44,387 nt of DNA from Bacillota bacterium (GCA_023397655.1 JAEWTW010000020.1:1-44387), one strand, 5' to 3'; numbered from the stretch's first letter, positions 15,201 to 24,579 are shown. The notes: generated by a model not told the origin, from the sequence alone. Numbers and translations are program-made.

Positions 15201-17513
15201 GTGAGTCAGGTAGGAAAAAGTGTCGAGAGAGTCGATGCGCTCGATAAAGCAACCGGACGTGCCAAATACACCGACGATCTGTGCGACAAGAGCGCGCTGA
15301 TTGCCGTTGTCGTCCGGTCCACCATCGCGCACGGGTATGTGAAGTCTATCGACGTGTCTGAGGCGGAGAAGGTGCCCGGCGTCGTGAAGATATTCACGTG
15401 TTTTGACGTGCCGGATATTCAGTTCCCCACCGCGGGGCATCCATGGTCTACCGATCCCGGACATCAGGACGTGGCCGACCGGCTGCTCCTCAACCGCCAT
15501 GTGCGCTATTACGGTGACGACGTGGCTGCGGTGGTCGCGGAGAACGAGGTGGCCGCGGCACAGGCGGCCCGCGCTGTCAAGGTGGAATACGAGGAACTGC
15601 CCTTCGTTCTGGACCCGCAGGAGGCGATGAAGGACGGCATGCCGCAGCTGCACGATGAATACCCGAACAACGTGCTCAAGCATACGTCCATCAACATCGG
15701 CAATTACGATGAGGCTATCAAGGAGCCGGGGCTTATCTGCGTGGACAAATGGTACGACACGCAGGTGGTTCAGCACTGCCACATCGAGAATTTTATCGCG
15801 TACGCTTACGGCGAGGGCGACCGTATCGTTGTGGTCGCTTCCACGCAGATTCCGCACATCGTCCGCCGGACGGTGGGGCAGGCGCTGGGCATACCGTGGG
15901 GCAAGGTTCGCATCGTGAAGCCCTACATCGGCGGCGGCTTCGGCAACAAGCAGGATACGCTGTTGGAACCGCTGGTGGCGTACATCTCACAGCAGCTGGG
16001 CGGACGGCTGGTGAAGATTGACGTGCCCCGCGAGGATACTTTCGTCAGCAACCGCACGCGCCACGCCATACGCTCACACATCGTTTCGTGGGTGCGTCCG
16101 GACGGCACCTATGTCGCGCGCAAGCTGGAAGCCTTCTCGGATCAGGGCGCATACGCGTCTCACGGCCACTCGGTGGTCGCCAAGGGCATGGGTGCGTTCC
16201 CGCAGATGTATCCCTGCCCCAACGTGCAGGGCGATGCGTATACCGTGTATACCAACAAATCATCCGCAGGCGCGATGCGCGGCTACGGCATACCGCAGGC
16301 GATGTTCGCGGTGGAGAGCCACACGGACGACGTGTGCAAGGTGCTCGGGATGGACCCGGAAGCGTTCCGCCGCAAGAACCTGATGCCGCAGGGCTACAAG
16401 GACAATTTCTCCAAGAACGAAAACTACTACGATACCTATAACCAGTGCCTTGACAAGGCGATGGAATACATGGATTACCGTAATAAGATCGAGCAGTACA
16501 AGGATCAGACGGGCCCCATCCGGACGGGTCTTGGTATCTCGTGCTTCTGGTACAACACGGCGGTATGGCCCATCGCGCTGGAGCACTCCTCCTGCCGTAT
16601 GGTGCTGAACGAGGACGGCTCAATGCAGCTGCAGGTGGGTGAGACGGAGATCGGGCAGGGCGCGGACACGGTGTTTGCCCAGATGGCGGCGGAAGTGGTG
16701 GGCCTCAAGAGCTACCGCGACGTGCATGTCGTCTCCTGTCAGGATACGGACGTTTCACCGTACGGCCTTGGCGCCTATGCATCGCGCCAGACCTACGTAT
16801 GCGGCTTCTCCATCACACAGACCGGGCAGATACTCAAGGAAAAGATACTGAAGCACGCCAGTGAGTTGACCCGCGTGATGGAATCGGATTTGGATGTCGT
16901 AGACAGCAACATCGTCCGCAAGACGGACGGGCGGGTGCTGATGTCGCTGGAGGAGCTGTCGACCGAGGTGATATACAGCATGAAGAAGAGCGACCACATC
17001 ACCGCCGAATCCAGCTACCATATCACCAACAACGCGTATTCCTTCGGCTGCTGTATCGCAGAGGTGGAAGTGGATATCCCGTTGTGCAAGGCCACGCTGA
17101 AAAGAATCGTCAACGTGCACGACTGCGGCACACTGATCAACCCGGCGCTGGCGGAGGCGCAGGTGCACGGCGGTATGTCGATGGGCATCGGCTACGGCCT
17201 CTCCGAACAGTTGCTGTATGACCCCAAGACGGGCAAGCCGCTCAACAACAACCTGCTGGACTACAAGCTGTGCACCATGCTGGATCATCCGCATCTGGAG
17301 GCGCAGTTCGTGGAAAACGCGGAGCCCACCAACCCGTTTGGCACCAAGGCGCTGGGCGAGCCGCCGGCTACACCCGTTGCGCCCGCAATACGAAACGCGA
17401 TACTGAACGCCACCGGCGTTGCGGTCGACAAGCTGCCGCTGAACCCGCATATACTTTTCCAGCGGTTCTGCGAAGAAGGGCTCATCTGCGATCCCTCAAA
17501 AGAGGAGGAATAA
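15201..17513 (+). CDS. xdhA: Xanthine dehydrogenase, molybdenum-binding subunit
   Basis: The 770-residue catalytic subunit of a three-gene xanthine dehydrogenase that hydroxylates hypoxanthine/xanthine at molybdenum. The N-terminal aldehyde oxidase/xanthine dehydrogenase hammerhead domain begins ERVDALDKATGRAKYTDD. Molybdopterin-binding segments include GGGFGNKQD, AMRGYGIPQA and VGETEIGQGADTVFAQ. The catalytic glutamate is expected at E720 in GTKALGEPPATP. The start is GTG 15201 with AAGGGGGA upstream; an ATG at 15194 is out of frame. Subunit order (molybdenum, FAD, iron-sulfur) is the common one. Substrate preference within the family cannot be settled, but the guanine deaminase downstream, which yields xanthine, argues for purines. 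Confidence 0.92.
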   Translation: MSQVGKSVERVDALDKATGRAKYTDDLCDKSALIAVVVRSTIAHGYVKSIDVSEAEKVPGVVKIFTCFDVPDIQFPTAGHPWSTDPGHQDVADRLLLNRHVRYYGDDVAAVVAENEVAAAQAARAVKVEYEELPFVLDPQEAMKDGMPQLHDEYPNNVLKHTSINIGNYDEAIKEPGLICVDKWYDTQVVQHCHIENFIAYAYGEGDRIVVVASTQIPHIVRRTVGQALGIPWGKVRIVKPYIGGGFGNKQDTLLEPLVAYISQQLGGRLVKIDVPREDTFVSNRTRHAIRSHIVSWVRPDGTYVARKLEAFSDQGAYASHGHSVVAKGMGAFPQMYPCPNVQGDAYTVYTNKSSAGAMRGYGIPQAMFAVESHTDDVCKVLGMDPEAFRRKNLMPQGYKDNFSKNENYYDTYNQCLDKAMEYMDYRNKIEQYKDQTGPIRTGLGISCFWYNTAVWPIALEHSSCRMVLNEDGSMQLQVGETEIGQGADTVFAQMAAEVVGLKSYRDVHVVSCQDTDVSPYGLGAYASRQTYVCGFSITQTGQILKEKILKHASELTRVMESDLDVVDSNIVRKTDGRVLMSLEELSTEVIYSMKKSDHITAESSYHITNNAYSFGCCIAEVEVDIPLCKATLKRIVNVHDCGTLINPALAEAQVHGGMSMGIGYGLSEQLLYDPKTGKPLNNNLLDYKLCTMLDHPHLEAQFVENAEPTNPFGTKALGEPPATPVAPAIRNAILNATGVAVDKLPLNPHILFQRFCEEGLICDPSKEEE

Positions 17514-17519
17514 ACGACT

Positions 17520-18404
17520 ATGTTTGATATGAAGGAATTGTACGAAGCGCAGAGCGTGGCGGATGCCATACGTCTGCGGGTGGAGCATCCGGATGCGCAT
17601 GTGATTGCGGGGGGCTCCGACGTGCTGATACAGATGCGTGAGGGCAAGCGCGCGGGCGTTGAGTTGATCTCCATATTCATGCTCGACGAGATGCGCGGCG
17701 TCAGCATTGACGAGGATGGCGCGATCCGTATTGGTTCGCTCACCAGCTTCTCGCATGTCACCAAAGACCCGATCATACAGAAGTATATTAACGTGTTGGG
17801 CGAGGCCGTGGATCAGGTAGGCGGCCCTCAGATACGCAATATCGCGACCATCGGCGGCAACACCTGCAACGGTGTGACGTCGGCGGATTCCGCTTCCACG
17901 CTGTTCGCGTGGGATGCGATGGTGGAGCTGACCGGGCCGGAGGGCGTGCGGCGTATTCCCATCAACGAGTTCTATATCAAGGCGGGCAAGGTGGATATTC
18001 GCCCCGGCGAGCTGCAGACCGCCCTCATCATACCCAAGGAGAGCTACGAAAACACGTATGGCAGCTATATCAAGTACGCCATGCGCAATGCGATGGACAT
18101 CGCGACGCTGGGCTGCTCCGTCAACGTGCGCCTGTCACCCGACAAGAAGACGTTCGAGCGTGTGCGTGTCGCTTTCGGCGTGGCGGGGCCGGTGCCTATG
18201 CGCGCGACGTCTGCGGAAGCCATAGCCAACGGAAGCCCTGTGTCCGAAGCCACGGTAAAGGCGTTCGGCAAGGCGGTGCTCGATGACATCAACCCGCGCG
18301 ACTCATGGCGTGCGTCCAAGGCGCTGCGCCAGCAGATCGCCGTGGAGCTGGCGAAGCGTGCGCTCGCGGAATCGGTAAAACGCAGCGGAGGTGAGCTGGA
18401 ATGA
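17520..18404 (+). CDS. xdhB: Xanthine dehydrogenase, FAD-binding subunit
   Basis: The 294-residue FAD subunit (CO dehydrogenase flavoprotein fold). FAD-binding motifs are AGGSDVLIQMREG near residue 31 and NIATIGGNTCNGVTSADS near residue 109. It passes electrons from the iron-sulfur subunit to NAD or another acceptor. A GAGGAGGAAT ribosome site lies within the xdhA 3' end. Its stop overlaps the next start in ATGA, indicating translational coupling. Confidence 0.93.
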   Translation: MFDMKELYEAQSVADAIRLRVEHPDAHVIAGGSDVLIQMREGKRAGVELISIFMLDEMRGVSIDEDGAIRIGSLTSFSHVTKDPIIQKYINVLGEAVDQVGGPQIRNIATIGGNTCNGVTSADSASTLFAWDAMVELTGPEGVRRIPINEFYIKAGKVDIRPGELQTALIIPKESYENTYGSYIKYAMRNAMDIATLGCSVNVRLSPDKKTFERVRVAFGVAGPVPMRATSAEAIANGSPVSEATVKAFGKAVLDDINPRDSWRASKALRQQIAVELAKRALAESVKRSGGELE

Positions 18405-18901
18405 AGGATCAATACCGTATCATAGAATTTAACCTGAACGGCAAGGACGTGGCGGTGATGGCGGATGCCCGCGCATCGCTGACAGACCTGCTGCGCAACG
18501 ACTTCCGTATGACCTCTGTGAAGAAGGGCTGCGAGGTGGGGGAGTGCGGCGCGTGCAACGTGATCATCGACGGCGAGTGCTATAACTCCTGCATCTACCT
18601 TGCAGTGTGGGCGCGGGGCAAGAAGGTTCGTACGCTGGAGAGCCTGCTTGGCCCCAACGGTGAGCTGAGCGATATCCAGCAGGCGTTCATCGACGAAGCG
18701 GCTGTGCAGTGCGGTTTCTGTACGCCCGGGTTCATCATGTCCGCCATCGAGATACTGGAGACCGGCAAGGAGTACACCGACGACGAACTGCGCAAGCTGA
18801 TGAGCGGCCACCTGTGCCGCTGCACCGGCTACGAGAACATACTACGCGCCGTGAAGAAGACGATGTATAAGCGGCTGGGCAAGGAGATGCCGTCTGAATA
18901 G
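18401..18901 (+). CDS. xdhC: Xanthine dehydrogenase, 2Fe-2S subunit
   Basis: The 166-residue subunit with two [2Fe-2S] clusters. The plant-ferredoxin-like cluster uses Cys44, Cys49, Cys52 and Cys64 (CEVGECGAC plus a later Cys). The second, alpha-helical cluster uses the pairs in CGFCTPG and HLCRCTGY. It transfers electrons from molybdenum to FAD. The symbol follows the E. coli xdhABC naming for the iron-sulfur subunit and should not be confused with the XdhC maturation chaperone, which was not found here. Confidence 0.94.
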   Translation: MKDQYRIIEFNLNGKDVAVMADARASLTDLLRNDFRMTSVKKGCEVGECGACNVIIDGECYNSCIYLAVWARGKKVRTLESLLGPNGELSDIQQAFIDEAAVQCGFCTPGFIMSAIEILETGKEYTDDELRKLMSGHLCRCTGYENILRAVKKTMYKRLGKEMPSE

Positions 18902-18941
18902 CGGCAACGCCGCCGGATTACGGGCGGCGAGGAAATGGAAA

Positions 18942-20228
18942 ATGTTAAGCGATAAAACACTGATCCTTAAAGGAAATATCATATACACGGAAACGCCCGA
19001 GAAGCTGACGGCGCTGGAAAACGGCTATCTCGTCAGCGAGGACGGCGTGGTGACGGGCGTGTTCGCGCAGCTGCCGGAGCGGTATGCAAATGCGGACGTC
19101 ACGGACTACGGCGACAGCCTCATCATTCCGGGGCTGGCGGATTTACATCTGCACGCGCCGCAGTTTGCTGTGCGCGGCATGGGCATGGACTTGGAGCTCA
19201 TTCCGTGGCTGGACAAATACGCATTCCCCGAGGAGTCGCGCTATTCCGATTTGGAATACGCGGCGGCGGCCTACGGCGCTTTTTGCGCTGCTCTGAAATC
19301 CGGAGTGACCACGCGCGCGTCCGTTTACGCGACGGTGCATGCGCCGGCGGCGGATTTACTGATGCGCATGCTGGAGGAGTCGGGCCTCGCCACGTATGTC
19401 GGCAAGGTCAACATGGACCGTAACTGCGCGTGCACACTGGTGGAAACGACGCAAGGGTCCGTATCGGACACGGAGGAGTGGATTCGCCAATCACAGACGT
19501 ACAAAAACACGAAGCCGGTCATCACGCCCCGCTTTGTGCCCACCTGTACTTCAGAGCTGATGGAACAGCTGGGTGAGCTGGCCGAACGCTACGGTGTCCC
19601 CGTTCAGTCGCACCTGTCTGAAAACCTGTACGAGATAGAATTGGTAAAGCAGCTGCATCCGGATGACGAGACGTACGCTCATGTGTACCGACGCTATGGC
19701 CTGTTTGGGCAGCAGCCCACCATCATGGCGCACTGCGTCCACCTGTCGGACAGCGAGATGGACTTCATCCGTGACAGCGGTGTGTATGTGGCGCATTGCC
19801 CGGAGTCCAACATCAACCTGTGCAGCGGCATCGCGCCGGTGCGCCGCATGCTGGGCAAGGGGCTGCGTGTCGGTTTGGGCACTGATGTTGCGGGCGGCTT
19901 CTCGATATCAATGTTCCGGGCAGTTTCCGATGCGATACAGGCATCCAAGCTGTATTCGGTGTTCGTGGACAAGGATGCGGCACCTCTGACACTGCCGGAA
20001 GCATTCTATATGGCCACCAAGGGCGGCGGCAGCTTCTTTGGCAGCGTAGGCAGCTTTGAGCCGGGTTATGAGCTGGATGCGGTGGTCATCGACGATAGCG
20101 GTATCAACGGCCTCACACGGCTGACGCTGGCGCAGCGCCTGGAACGCGCGGTACATCTCTCGGAAAACAAAGATATCAGCGCGAAGTACGTGAAGGGTAT
20201 GCCGCTCTGGCAGCCGGAGCGCGCGTAA
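18942..20228 (+). CDS. guaD: Guanine deaminase (amidohydrolase type)
   Basis: A 428-residue zinc amidohydrolase that deaminates guanine to xanthine, the substrate of the enzyme encoded just upstream. Zinc ligands appear in LADLHLHAPQ (near residue 70), QSHLSEN, AHCVHLS and LGTDVAGG (near residue 312). The RNCACTLVET and PRFVPTCT segments are typical of guanine deaminases. The start ATG 18942 has GAGGAA upstream. Together with xdh it forms the guanine-to-urate part of purine catabolism, consistent with a guanine-class riboswitch at the head of the operon. Confidence 0.92.
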   Translation: MLSDKTLILKGNIIYTETPEKLTALENGYLVSEDGVVTGVFAQLPERYANADVTDYGDSLIIPGLADLHLHAPQFAVRGMGMDLELIPWLDKYAFPEESRYSDLEYAAAAYGAFCAALKSGVTTRASVYATVHAPAADLLMRMLEESGLATYVGKVNMDRNCACTLVETTQGSVSDTEEWIRQSQTYKNTKPVITPRFVPTCTSELMEQLGELAERYGVPVQSHLSENLYEIELVKQLHPDDETYAHVYRRYGLFGQQPTIMAHCVHLSDSEMDFIRDSGVYVAHCPESNINLCSGIAPVRRMLGKGLRVGLGTDVAGGFSISMFRAVSDAIQASKLYSVFVDKDAAPLTLPEAFYMATKGGGSFFGSVGSFEPGYELDAVVIDDSGINGLTRLTLAQRLERAVHLSENKDISAKYVKGMPLWQPERA

Positions 20229-20247
20229 AACGAGCCAAATACACGAG

Positions 20248-20278
20248 CGGGCGGGGTGATCCCCGTCCGTTGTTGTTT
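20248..20278 (+). terminator. Terminator after guaD
   Basis: CGGGCGGGG (20248-20256) pairs with CCCCGTCCG (20261-20269; one G-T pair), followed by TTGTTGTTTT. It closes the yqeB-xdh-guaD operon. Confidence 0.8.
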
Positions 20279-20347
20279 TATCGGTATAAGCGGTGGCGGA
20301 GCTAGCCAAAGTGCAGTGGCGGTTATGGTCATCCGCCATTTCTATAA

Positions 20348-21601
20348 CTATGCCAATCGTGCCGAATGATTCTTAATATTAACGATATAACAAAGGGACT
20401 CCTGTGTGCATTCAATGTCCACCAGACATTCATCAGAGTTATGTATCTTTAAGAGAGAAAAATCGACAGGGGTTATTGTTATAGATTCTATATCCAAGTC
20501 TGATAATTCACCGTTCTCGCTTTTGAGTATGTCCAGTATTTCAGATGGATTGGTCACAAGCATGGCATTGTACGCCGGAAGTATGATTTCATATGTATCA
20601 TTATATAGCCCGATACTATAGCTTTTATCGTAAAACTCCATGGCTTCATTCGGGCGCGGCAGCAGGCTGGGTGTATTCTGGAACGTTAGATGCCAGCCGG
20701 AGGGCTTGCCCGATTTCATGGCGTCTATACCTTCATAATTTATATAGAAGCCTACAAGGTCTGTCTTTTCGAGTCGCTCTGATGCATACGAAACAGATGT
20801 GCTGTATACCTGTTCTATTGTTGGGGGTGGTGCAATATTAATCTGTCCGCTTTCGTAAGAGCCTTTGGTTATAAACACGATCCCCAACACTAAGACCGCT
20901 ATCCCTGCCGTAATCAATATGCCGCTCGCTATTTTGTATATAGTGGAGGAAGATTCAACGTCAGCTAAAAAGGCGTATTCCTGATCTTCGGTACTTTTAA
21001 AACGTAAAAAATAAAGGGACAGTGGAGACAGTGACAGGTATAGAGCGCCAATCGCGAGCCAGGCAAACAGGAAAATTCCTATACCCATTCTTAACCCAAT
21101 CATAGATGCAGTATAACCTAATGAGTAGAAGAAAGAGAACCCGGGATTATACTTTTGCGGAAGCTGGTAATACTCACTGCCGTCTGCGTTTTTTATCAGA
21201 TGTTTATACCGGGTTCTTGTGGGGATGAAGATATATTGCAAATAGGCCCCAAAATTGGGGCGGTCGAGTTTGGAAGCATTGTCGCACATTTCATAGGAGA
21301 TAAGCTCGGATTCTTTAAGCATCACAAAGCTTGCAAAAAAGTACCGTGTCACCGCAACTATAATATACAACCCCAGAACTGCCAGCAAAGGTATATATCC
21401 AAATTGTACACCACTCATAAAGGTTAAAGCGAAAGCAGATATTACGGTAACAAGCCAGAAGAGCTTATAAGATGTGCTTCTAAGGATAGCGTAGTATTCA
21501 CCATTTCTACCGGTTATGGGTTTAACAGAAAGAGACCTTCCGAAGTACTGGCGGTAAATATGTGCCCTGTATACCCGAAAGTCGGGGCGGTTCTGTTTCA
21601 T
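20348..21601 (-). CDS. Unknown membrane protein with extracytoplasmic domain
   Basis: A 417-residue protein with probable helices near residues 46-62, 68-90, 172-205 and 228-252. A roughly 160-residue C-terminal domain after the last helix is predicted to lie outside the membrane. The first 45 residues are basic and soluble. No family was recognised. Base composition is more AT-rich than the neighbours, suggesting a separate origin. Start ATG has AGAGGAA upstream, and no operon partner is adjacent on the same strand beyond the C39 gene upstream, 240 bases away. A function cannot be given. Confidence 0.6.
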   Translation of the reverse strand: MKQNRPDFRVYRAHIYRQYFGRSLSVKPITGRNGEYYAILRSTSYKLFWLVTVISAFALTFMSGVQFGYIPLLAVLGLYIIVAVTRYFFASFVMLKESELISYEMCDNASKLDRPNFGAYLQYIFIPTRTRYKHLIKNADGSEYYQLPQKYNPGFSFFYSLGYTASMIGLRMGIGIFLFAWLAIGALYLSLSPLSLYFLRFKSTEDQEYAFLADVESSSTIYKIASGILITAGIAVLVLGIVFITKGSYESGQINIAPPPTIEQVYSTSVSYASERLEKTDLVGFYINYEGIDAMKSGKPSGWHLTFQNTPSLLPRPNEAMEFYDKSYSIGLYNDTYEIILPAYNAMLVTNPSEILDILKSENGELSDLDIESITITPVDFSLLKIHNSDECLVDIECTQESLCYIVNIKNHSARLA

Positions 21602-21681
21602 TGCAGTTCCTCTTTATTATACAGATTAATTTATATAGTAACATGATCTGTTATAAATGGTAAAGCATGTCCTTACAAAAC

Positions 21682-21826
21682 AAACGGACGAGGTATAATC
21701 CCCGCCCGTCATCTGATTATCTATACCTCGTTGCCTATATCGCCGGCGGAATGTCCAGAAACTGCGCGTCCTTGCACGTTTCTTCGGCGCGGCGTTTGCT
21801 CGTTCTTTGTACAGTATCATTGACCG
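21682..21826 (-). pseudogene. Decayed duplicate of the prfC 3' end and terminator
   Basis: This segment matches the last codons and terminator of prfC at about 22833-22981. Roughly 50 bases around GCCGGCGGAATGTCCAGAAA are identical but for one base. The match continues on both sides with small indels that break the frame. The terminator hairpin copy has two stem mismatches and an interrupted T-run. It encodes only a remnant of the RF3 tail (RRAEETCKDAQFLDIPPA). It may still end transcription of the C39 gene, whose stop is 18 bases away. Confidence 0.85.
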
Positions 21827-21843
21827 CTGTTTGAATACATGGA

Positions 21844-22626
21844 TTATGCCGCCGGTGTCGCGATAACCCACGGCTGCTGCTGCGGCTCGGGGCCGGTACC
21901 GATGCCCTCGCGCCACATATAGTAGAAACGCTCGGCGGAGAAGATGTAATACCCGTCCTGATACTGGTCACTGGTGTCGTACGGATCGGCCAGTATGATC
22001 ACATCATCGCCGAAATTATCCTCAGTGCCCATGGTGTCGTAGCCGATGATCGCCTGCCAATGGCCCGCCCAATCCAGCCAGTCCACCATCACCGGAGTTT
22101 CGGCTTTGAGGTTTTCGATCACCCAGCTCTGGAAATCCGCCGGATCTTCAAATGTATAGCCACCGTTGGTATCCACGCTGCTCTGTACATTCCAGCCGAT
22201 CTCGTCGAAGAACTTGACCAACCCCTGCGGGTCAATGCCTGTCTCGTCGCTGGTGCACGACTTTTCAGCGATTGTCAATTCATCGTAATCGCTGACGCCG
22301 TAATGGTTCAGCACCATCAGCACGGTGGCCGAGCCGCAGGTATACTCGGTGGTCTGCTGATAGGTTTCAAACTTCGGGATAACAGTGAGAGTATCCGTCG
22401 AGGTCATGTTGTAGACGTCCAGTATCTTGAAATACGGTGAGTCGAAATGATCGTCGCAGCCATCATAGCAGGATGCCCCGGTGGTTGTGATGTCGTAACC
22501 TTCCGGGTAAGGGATCACGTGCTTTTCAATGGGCACAAGCGCCGCGGCCGTCTCAGCTGAACCGCAACCCGCCGCTGCGGTCAAGAGTAAAACAACAAGG
22601 ATGAGGAGCAGTACATTCCTTTTCAT
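21844..22626 (-). CDS. C39-like cysteine peptidase lipoprotein
   Basis: A 260-residue exported protein. The signal peptide ends in lipobox AAGC (Cys at about residue 20), so it should be anchored outside the membrane. The catalytic domain has the C39/papain-like set: Cys in QTTEYTCGSATVLMVLNHYG (near residue 97), His in GHWQAIIGYD (near residue 188) and Asp in LADPYD (near residue 213). C39 domains without an ABC transporter, as here, are usually secreted peptidases of unknown target rather than bacteriocin leader peptidases. It has a strong AAGGAGAAG ribosome site and is bracketed by the true prfC tail and its decayed copy, suggesting it arrived by a duplication event. Confidence 0.82.
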   Translation of the reverse strand: MKRNVLLLILVVLLLTAAAGCGSAETAAALVPIEKHVIPYPEGYDITTTGASCYDGCDDHFDSPYFKILDVYNMTSTDTLTVIPKFETYQQTTEYTCGSATVLMVLNHYGVSDYDELTIAEKSCTSDETGIDPQGLVKFFDEIGWNVQSSVDTNGGYTFEDPADFQSWVIENLKAETPVMVDWLDWAGHWQAIIGYDTMGTEDNFGDDVIILADPYDTSDQYQDGYYIFSAERFYYMWREGIGTGPEPQQQPWVIATPAA

Positions 22627-22828
22627 TTTCTTCTCCTTTTCGTCTGGAAATTTATTTTGTTAATTGTAAACTTATTCTATCATCGGTACAATTGAATTTT
22701 TTAGCATAAACGCCTTTTTGTGCAACTGCTCATCACGCGCCTGATTACTGTGGCTGTAAGGCGGAGGAGACCGTGAATAGAATAACTGGCATTATGCATC
22801 GTCACATCAGAAGGGGTTCGTTCGGTAG

Positions 22829-22860
22829 AAAAAAACGGACGAGGTGTCATCCCCGTCCGT
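22829..22860 (-). terminator. Terminator after prfC
   Basis: ACGGACGGGG/CCTCGTCCGT stem (one mismatch) with a six-base loop, followed on the minus strand by seven T. It lies 25 bases past the prfC stop. Confidence 0.85.
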
Positions 22861-22884
22861 ACTGATTCGTATATTCCCAACCGC

Positions 22885-24486
22885 CTACACCGCCGGCGGA
22901 ATGTCCAGAAACTGCGCGTCCTTGCACGTTTCTTCGGCACGGCGTAGTGTCCACTCGTTCTTGTATAGTATCACCGGGCGCTGCAGGTGGTCCTCCACCA
23001 CGCGGGCATTGTCGGAGATACCCAGCATTTGGCTTGTGATGCTCTTGGCCATCACCCAGCGCGCCAGCGTATAGGGCAGGTTCTCGATCTTAATGTCCAC
23101 GCCGTATTCGTACTTCATGCGGTATGTGAGCACCTCAAACTGCAGCACGCCCACCACACCGATGGTCAGCGTCTCCACACCGAGATTAGGCTGCTTGAAC
23201 ACCTGTATGGCGCCCTCCTCGGCGATCTGGTTGATGCCCTGCAGGAACTGCTTGCGCCGCATGGCGTCCGGTGTGCGCACGTTCGCGAAATGCTCGGACG
23301 GGAACATCGGGATGCCTTCGAAACGGAATGTCTCCTTGCTCTCGCACAGCGTATCGCCGATCTTCAAAAGGCCGGTGTCCACCACGCCGATGATGTCGCC
23401 CGCGTACGCTTCCTCTACTGCCGTCTTCTCCTGCGCGAAGAACTGCTGCGGCTGTGACATACGCAGCATCTTGCCGGTGCGCTCGTGCAGCACCTCCATG
23501 CCCGTCTCAAAGCGGCCGGAGCAGATGCGGATGAACGCGATGCGGTTGCGGTGCGCGGGGTCCATGTTGGCCTGTATCTTGAACACGAAGCCGGAGAAGC
23601 CCTCGCTGTCCGGCGCGATCGGACCCGCGGTGCCGTTCTTGCTGCCCGGTGACGGCGCGAGGCTGATAAACTCCTCAAGGAAGTGCTTCACACCGAAGTT
23701 GGTCATTGCACTGCCGAAGAACATGGGGGTCAGGTTGCCGCTGCGGACGCGCTCGTAATCGAACTCGTCGCCCGCGATGTCCAGCAGCTCAATCTCTTCG
23801 CGCAGTTTGTCATACAGGTGGCTGCCCAGCAGGTCGCGGCAGGAGTCGTCACATAGCGCCACGCTCTGGGACTTCACCATCTGCGAACCGTGGCCTTCCG
23901 CCTCGAACAGCTCTACCTGTTCTTCCTTACGGTGGTACACGCCCATGAACATGCCGTCTTCGCCGATGGGCCAGTTCATCGGGCAGGAGCGGATGCCCAG
24001 CGTCTGCTCAATCTCGTCCATCAGCTCAAACGGGTTCTTGCAGAAGCGGTCCAGCTTGTTGACAAACGTGAATATCGGTATGCCGCGCATACGGCAGACA
24101 TGAAACAGCTTCTTAGTCTGCGCCTCCACGCCCTTGGCACCGTCGATAAGCATGACGGCGCAGTCCGCTGCCGCCAGCGTTCGGTAGGTGTCTTCGGAGA
24201 AGTCCTGATGGCCCGGTGTATCCAGTATGTTGATGCGGCATCCGTCGTAGTCGAAAAACATCACGCTGGATGTCACGGAAATGCCGCGCTGCTTTTCGAT
24301 CTCCATCCAGTCGGACACCGCGTGCTTGGCCGCTTTGCGCCCCTTCACCGTACCCGCGAGACGAATCGCGCCGCCGTACAGTAGCAGCTTTTCCGTCAGC
24401 GTGGTTTTGCCCGCGTCCGGGTGCGATATGATCGCGAACGTCTTCCGGCGCGCAACCTCTTTTGTTATGATATCTGAAGTGCCGAT
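22885..24486 (-). CDS. prfC: Peptide chain release factor 3 (RF3)
   Basis: A translational GTPase that recycles RF1/RF2 from the ribosome. G1 is SHPDAGKTTLTEK, G2 the IEKQRGISVTSS segment, G3 LDTPGHQDF and G4 NKLD, all in family order. The RF3-specific C-terminal region (LGVETLTIGVVGVLQFEVL) is present. The only upstream in-frame ATG (24657) lies before the promoter at 24608-24580, so it is probably not used. The best start is AUC at 24486-24484, 9 bases after GGGGAG; it gives 533 residues and the same offset to RRKTF as in known RF3 proteins. A non-AUG start is unusual and needs proof; AUU starts are known for infC. Confidence 0.9.
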   Translation of the reverse strand: MGTSDIITKEVARRKTFAIISHPDAGKTTLTEKLLLYGGAIRLAGTVKGRKAAKHAVSDWMEIEKQRGISVTSSVMFFDYDGCRINILDTPGHQDFSEDTYRTLAAADCAVMLIDGAKGVEAQTKKLFHVCRMRGIPIFTFVNKLDRFCKNPFELMDEIEQTLGIRSCPMNWPIGEDGMFMGVYHRKEEQVELFEAEGHGSQMVKSQSVALCDDSCRDLLGSHLYDKLREEIELLDIAGDEFDYERVRSGNLTPMFFGSAMTNFGVKHFLEEFISLAPSPGSKNGTAGPIAPDSEGFSGFVFKIQANMDPAHRNRIAFIRICSGRFETGMEVLHERTGKMLRMSQPQQFFAQEKTAVEEAYAGDIIGVVDTGLLKIGDTLCESKETFRFEGIPMFPSEHFANVRTPDAMRRKQFLQGINQIAEEGAIQVFKQPNLGVETLTIGVVGVLQFEVLTYRMKYEYGVDIKIENLPYTLARWVMAKSITSQMLGISDNARVVEDHLQRPVILYKNEWTLRRAEETCKDAQFLDIPPAV

Positions 24487-24579
24487 ATGCTTATTCTCCC
24501 CTTTGTATGTATGCTTTCCTGCAAAAAAACAGAAGCCCGCATGCGGTGGACTTCCATCTGAAAGCCGGTTAACTCCGTT

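Noticed and set aside
20302..20343. Inverted repeat GTGGCGG/CCGCCAT between guaD and the membrane protein as a terminator
   Set aside because: No T-run follows it on either strand; the guaD terminator is further upstream.
21844..22626. C39 gene as a bacteriocin-processing exporter component
   Set aside because: There is no ABC transporter domain, no GG-leader peptide gene nearby, and the protein has a lipoprotein signal.
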